Made by a program: the position numbers and the translations under genes. Positions 13,236 through 16,262 of a stretch of 16,262 nucleotides of DNA are shown here, piece by piece. Every line of letters starts with the position of its first letter. Positions within the stretch are counted from its first letter, which is position 1. The DNA is taken from NCBI GenBank assembly GCA_029262095.1, contig JAJDAB010000102.1, positions 1 to 16,262 of the forward strand, given 5' to 3'. Source of the stretch: Candidatus Hydrogenedentota bacterium. GTDB taxonomy: Bacteria > Hydrogenedentota > Hydrogenedentia > Hydrogenedentales > SLHB01. The notes under the pieces are model-generated. The model was not told the DNA's origin. It was given only the letters and a program-made list of their open reading frames with translations, and ran no database searches.

Positions 13236-14129
13236 TTACGTCCCCTGGAATTCGCCGGCGCTCGGTGGGATGTGGCGAATGACTTCTTCGCGATCGGGGC
13301 GGTCGTACTTGAATCCTGCGTCGAGTTTATCGAGTAATTTGTCCTGGGTTGTGTGTGTCCGTGAGAGTTGCGTCGAGGCGAGTGTTGCGAATTCCGTGTA
13401 CGATGCTCGGTCGAGGATGCGTTCATAGAGCATACGCGCGCCGTCGCCGTCGCCGAATACGGAGTCGAGGAGTTTGGCGCGCCGGAACATCGCTTCCGCC
13501 CAGGCGCGGATATCGTCGCGGTGGCGGTCGCCGATTTCGATGTAGAAGTCTAGCGCATCGCGGTAGCGCCCTTCGGCTTCGAGGAGCTGCGCAGCTTCGA
13601 ATCGGGCTTCTTTGGTCCGTTCGGTGTAAGTGCGGTAGCGGGCGATGGCGCCGTCGATATCGCCGTGCAACGCAAGGTCGCGCGCTTGCTTGAACGGATT
13701 GCCAATTTCATCTTCCGTTTGTTCGATGGCGGCAATCGATTGAATGGTCCGGGTGCTAAATGCGAGAACGAGCTGTCGCGCGTAGTAGATAGCGGGAATG
13801 AACCAAAGTGCCGCGGCGTAGAGCATCAGCATGAGGGTTCGTGGCGCGGGCTTGATCGGTAGGGAGTTCCCCGCTGTTGCCGCCGCCTCGTGTGCAATCT
13901 CGTATTCAGCCATTGCCGCGACCCATTGTTCGTCGGCGGTCTGCCACAGCGTGACGGTGACGCCTAAGAACGTCGTGAAGGCCAGGAACGCGATGAGGGC
14001 AGCAGTCCAGATTGGCACGGTAGCCCGAGCGAAGGTGACCCTCTGAAACAACCACCAGGAGGCCACAAATAACCCGTAGCTGGAGAGGAGCAATAAGGCA
14101 AATTCGGCTGAATCTGGATAGTAGGCCAA
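13236..14129 (-). CDS. Membrane protein with C-terminal TPR-like repeats
   Basis: A 297-residue protein with three likely membrane helices (about residues 9-28, 40-62 and 99-123) and a soluble helical tail from about 140. The tail has TPR-like repeats: NPFKQARDLALHGDIDGAIA, ARFEAAQLLEAEGRYRDALD and the segment RAKLLDSVFGDGDGARMLYE, with the expected small residues at turn positions. The tail probably faces the cytoplasm or periplasm as a scaffold; the function is unknown. The start is TTG 14129, with AGGGG about 10 bases upstream; no ATG occurs near in frame. It is divergent from the GspE-like ATPase gene with 131 bases between starts, so the two may be related in function, but no known secretion or pilus component matches its architecture. 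It is convergent with the SnoaL-like gene. Confidence 0.75.
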   Translation of the reverse strand: MAYYPDSAEFALLLLSSYGLFVASWWLFQRVTFARATVPIWTAALIAFLAFTTFLGVTVTLWQTADEQWVAAMAEYEIAHEAAATAGNSLPIKPAPRTLMLMLYAAALWFIPAIYYARQLVLAFSTRTIQSIAAIEQTEDEIGNPFKQARDLALHGDIDGAIARYRTYTERTKEARFEAAQLLEAEGRYRDALDFYIEIGDRHRDDIRAWAEAMFRRAKLLDSVFGDGDGARMLYERILDRASYTEFATLASTQLSRTHTTQDKLLDKLDAGFKYDRPDREEVIRHIPPSAGEFQGT

Positions 14130-14154
14130 AATCTTATACCCCTATATTTTGTGG

Positions 14155-14183
14155 TTGCATTAGGTCCATACCCAAATTATAGT
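14155..14183 (+). promoter_or_regulatory. Sigma70-like promoter for the GspE-like gene
   Basis: TTGCAT (14155-14160) and TATAGT (14178-14183, 5 of 6 consensus bases) are 17 bases apart, upstream of ATG 14261. A further TATAGTGGTT (14208-14217) repeats the -10 region TATAGTAGTT. The region also carries TATACCCCTATA (about 14135-14146) next to the start of the divergent gene. Confidence 0.4.
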
Positions 14184-14260
14184 AGTTAATGTTGGTTCTG
14201 GTCAACCTATAGTGGTTGAGAGCCTTTTCTCTACACGGGTCAAATACTGAGGTTTTGTTA

Positions 14261-15520
14261 ATGAGCGTCCCGGCAGTGCAGATGGAGTCAGCGAATGCTC
14301 CGATTCCGATTTCGGAGCTTCAGGGTGAGATTCAGCTCGCGTTGGGGAAGGGCGAGTTTGGCGCGACAGAGGTGGTGAATCTCCTGCTGTCGCAGGCCGT
14401 CTTTCACGGAGCGAGCGACGTCCATCTTGAGCCTTGGCATGCGTCTGTCTCCGTGCGATATCGCATCGATGGCATTTTGCATGAAGTCGGGCGTATCCCC
14501 GCTGAGTTTCAGGCGAAAGTAATCTCGCGCATCAAAGTACTCGCCGAGATGGTGGTGTACCAGCGTGAACTTCCGCAGGACGGACGAATCGATTCGAATC
14601 AGACCGGTGGTGGCCACGCGATGCGGGTTTCGTCGTTTCCAACGGTATCGGGTGAAAAACTAGTAGTTCGTGTGTTGGGCATCATTCACGAATTGCTGGA
14701 TTTGGATTCGTTGGGATTTGAACCCGACATCGTCGATCGGTTGAGGGAAATTCTGGGACGTCAACAGGGAACCATTTTGTTGACCGGTCCCAGTTCGAGT
14801 GGAAAAACAACGACGATTTATTCGTTGTTACGAGATATAAAGCGGACGAGTGATCGCACGTCCAACATCGTAACGATAGAAGATCCGGTGGAATACAATC
14901 TTCGGGACATCGCGCAATCGCAAGTAAACACGACGACCGGCTTTTCGTTCGATACTGCATTGCGTTCGATCTTACGCCAAGACCCGGAAGTAATCATGGT
15001 CGGCGAAATACGCGATGCGGAAACATCGAAGATGGCTATTCAGGCAGGGTTGACGGGGCATTTGGTCATCAGCACGATTCATAGCGGATCGGCGGCGGGC
15101 GTCTTTACACGGCTAATCGATATGGGAATCGAACCATACTTGGTTTCGTCTTCGGTGTCAGGCGTTTTATCGCAGCGGTTGGTTCGAATCAATTGTCCGA
15201 GTTGTATGGAAACGTACGAACCGGATCGGCGCGTGTTGGTTAAGCTTGGGCAGACCGACGCCGAAGGGCCGTTCTACCGAGGCAAAGGCTGTGACCACTG
15301 TCAGGGCATCGGCTACCGAGGTCGCGCGGCCATCGGGGAGCTGCTTGTTGTGGGGCCGAAACTCTCTCAGATGGTGTTGCAACGCGCGATTACCGGCGCA
15401 CTGGAAGCGTCGGCCATCGATGACGGCATGACTGTGTTGTCGCAGAGCGGTTGGCAAATGGTTTGCGCTGGCCGAACGACCGCCGAAGAATTGTACCGCG
15501 TCGCTCCACCGACGCCGTAG
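14261..15520 (+). CDS. GspE/PilB-type secretion or pilus ATPase, short form
   Basis: A 419-residue hexameric-type AAA+-like ATPase that powers assembly of type II secretion pseudopili or type IV pili from the inner membrane. The N2 domain covers about residues 35-165 (ASDVHLEPW at 51-59, VRYRIDGILHEV). Walker A is GPSSSGKT at 176-183, the Asp box IEDPVEY is at 206-212, Walker B DPEVIMVGE is at 241-249 (E249 catalytic), and the His box TGHLVISTIH is at 265-274. A zinc-type tetracysteine is present (C312, C315, C344, C347), which PilT lacks. The usual N-terminal MshEN/T2SSE_N region of about 150 residues is missing. ATG 14261 has TGAGG 8 bases upstream; an in-frame TTG at 14216 has none. No other secretion or pilus gene is near. 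Mpl follows after 20 bases, probably on the same transcript. Confidence 0.93.
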   Translation: MSVPAVQMESANAPIPISELQGEIQLALGKGEFGATEVVNLLLSQAVFHGASDVHLEPWHASVSVRYRIDGILHEVGRIPAEFQAKVISRIKVLAEMVVYQRELPQDGRIDSNQTGGGHAMRVSSFPTVSGEKLVVRVLGIIHELLDLDSLGFEPDIVDRLREILGRQQGTILLTGPSSSGKTTTIYSLLRDIKRTSDRTSNIVTIEDPVEYNLRDIAQSQVNTTTGFSFDTALRSILRQDPEVIMVGEIRDAETSKMAIQAGLTGHLVISTIHSGSAAGVFTRLIDMGIEPYLVSSSVSGVLSQRLVRINCPSCMETYEPDRRVLVKLGQTDAEGPFYRGKGCDHCQGIGYRGRAAIGELLVVGPKLSQMVLQRAITGALEASAIDDGMTVLSQSGWQMVCAGRTTAEELYRVAPPTP

Positions 15521-15540
15521 AAACTTTGTAGCGCCTGGAC

Positions 15541-16262
15541 GTGAACCCTCCCCGTTCGAATGACACTCCTCCACTCCGTATCCATTTTTCAGGTATCGGC
15601 GGTACCGCGATGGTGGCTGGCGCGCGCTTGGCAATCGAACTAGGCCACGAGGTGCGCGGCAGCGATAATCCGCTGTATCCGCCTACGTCGAACATGGTTG
15701 CTGCATTGGGTGTACCCGTCGCGAATGGTTATGCGGCGAAGAATCTGGACTGGCAACCTGATGTCGTCATCGTCGGAAATGCCCTGAGCCGTGGCAATCC
15801 TGAGGTCGAAGCGGTATTGGAGCGACGGCTGCTGTATGTCAGCTTGGCGGAGTGGCTAAAGACGGAAGTGTTGCGGGCACGGCGCCCCGTGGTGATTTCC
15901 GGCACGCATGGCAAGACGACGACCTCCGCAATGACAGCGTTTCTGCTCGACCGGGGACAGCTCGAACCCGGATATCTGGTCGGCGGGCAGTTATTAGACT
16001 TTGAACATTCGTCGCGACTTGGCGATGTAGGCCATCCATTCGTAATCGAGGGCGACGAATACGATTCGGCGTTCTTCGATAAGCGCGCAAAGTTCTTGCA
16101 CTACCTTCCCGAGACCGCGGTGGTAACCTCAGTAGAATTTGACCACGGCGACATCTACAGAGATATCGAAGAAATCGAATTGGCGTTTCAAAGAATGCTT
16201 CGTCAAATTCCGCCGGACGGTCTCGTCCTCTTGTGCGCGGATGATGCCCGAGCCGTGGGATT
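15541..16262 (+). CDS. mpl: UDP-MurNAc:tripeptide ligase Mpl, N-terminal 240 residues (runs off right edge)
   Basis: The 5' part of Mpl, a Mur-ligase relative that joins recycled L-Ala-D-Glu-meso-diaminopimelate to UDP-MurNAc using ATP in the cytoplasm. I translated it by hand, since the frame has no stop before the window end. Residues 13-24 (RIHFSGIGGTAM) are the UDP-binding Rossmann start, GTHGKTTT at 121-128 is the ATP P-loop, EGDEYDSAFFDKRAKF at 170-185 and EFDHGDIY at 199-206 are Mpl-type central-domain motifs. EGDEYD...FFDKR separates Mpl from MurC. The GTG at 15541 is the only suitable start, with no good ribosome site, so it may be translated after the ATPase gene 20 bases upstream. 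Its presence implies a peptidoglycan-recycling route and meso-DAP cell wall. The true end is outside the window. Confidence 0.93.
   Translation, partial: MNPPRSNDTPPLRIHFSGIGGTAMVAGARLAIELGHEVRGSDNPLYPPTSNMVAALGVPVANGYAAKNLDWQPDVVIVGNALSRGNPEVEAVLERRLLYVSLAEWLKTEVLRARRPVVISGTHGKTTTSAMTAFLLDRGQLEPGYLVGGQLLDFEHSSRLGDVGHPFVIEGDEYDSAFFDKRAKFLHYLPETAVVTSVEFDHGDIYRDIEEIELAFQRMLRQIPPDGLVLLCADDARAVG

Noticed and set aside
1..16262. CRISPR array, toxin-antitoxin, phage or defence island
   Set aside because: No regularly spaced repeats, no integrase or transposase, and no recognisable nuclease or toxin gene in any frame.

Overview
The window (about 16.3 kb, roughly mid-50s % GC) looks like chromosomal DNA from a Gram-negative, diderm-type heterotroph. 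A Tat-exported Gfo/Idh/MocA oxidoreductase, a secreted sulfatase, an exported haloalkane dehalogenase and a secreted sugar-fold-like protein resemble gene content of Planctomycetota, other PVC-related phyla or Hydrogenedentota. That placement is inference from gene style; there is no rRNA or marker gene to settle it. GTG and TTG starts are frequent, and several genes lack a clear Shine-Dalgarno site.

Left part (1-6506). Two minus-strand genes, an exported DhlA-type haloalkane dehalogenase followed by a sulfatase cut by the left edge, are probably co-transcribed. A GT-C-like polytopic membrane protein runs the other way and ends by sharing CTAG with a small acidic minus-strand protein. Next come a nitrilase-family amidase (minus) and, divergently, an aspartate/glutamate racemase followed after 22 bases by an exported membrane dipeptidase. 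The three could form an amino-acid or peptide salvage module. Two inverted REP-like units sit in the convergent gap after the dipeptidase.

Middle part (6518-10060). A UMF1/Atg22-like major facilitator and a Gfo/Idh/MocA oxidoreductase lie in tandem on the minus strand. They are followed by about 800 bases without an intact gene, holding a decayed Fis-type HTH fragment, a nested inverted repeat, a perfect 24-bp palindrome and finally tRNA-Gln(CTG).

Right part (10147-16262). On the plus strand are a DUF695-RraB fusion, a secreted protein of unknown function, and a VOC-fold/SnoaL-like pair. A minus-strand membrane protein with a TPR-like tail is followed by a divergent short GspE/PilB-type ATPase and the 5' part of mpl (peptidoglycan recycling), which runs off the right edge.

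Most of the window is ordinary accessory and housekeeping metabolism. I see no CRISPR array, transposase, phage module or obvious defence system. The most interesting items are the REP-like pair, the stand-alone short secretion ATPase, the exported haloalkane dehalogenase, the small acidic orphan and the unassigned secreted protein.
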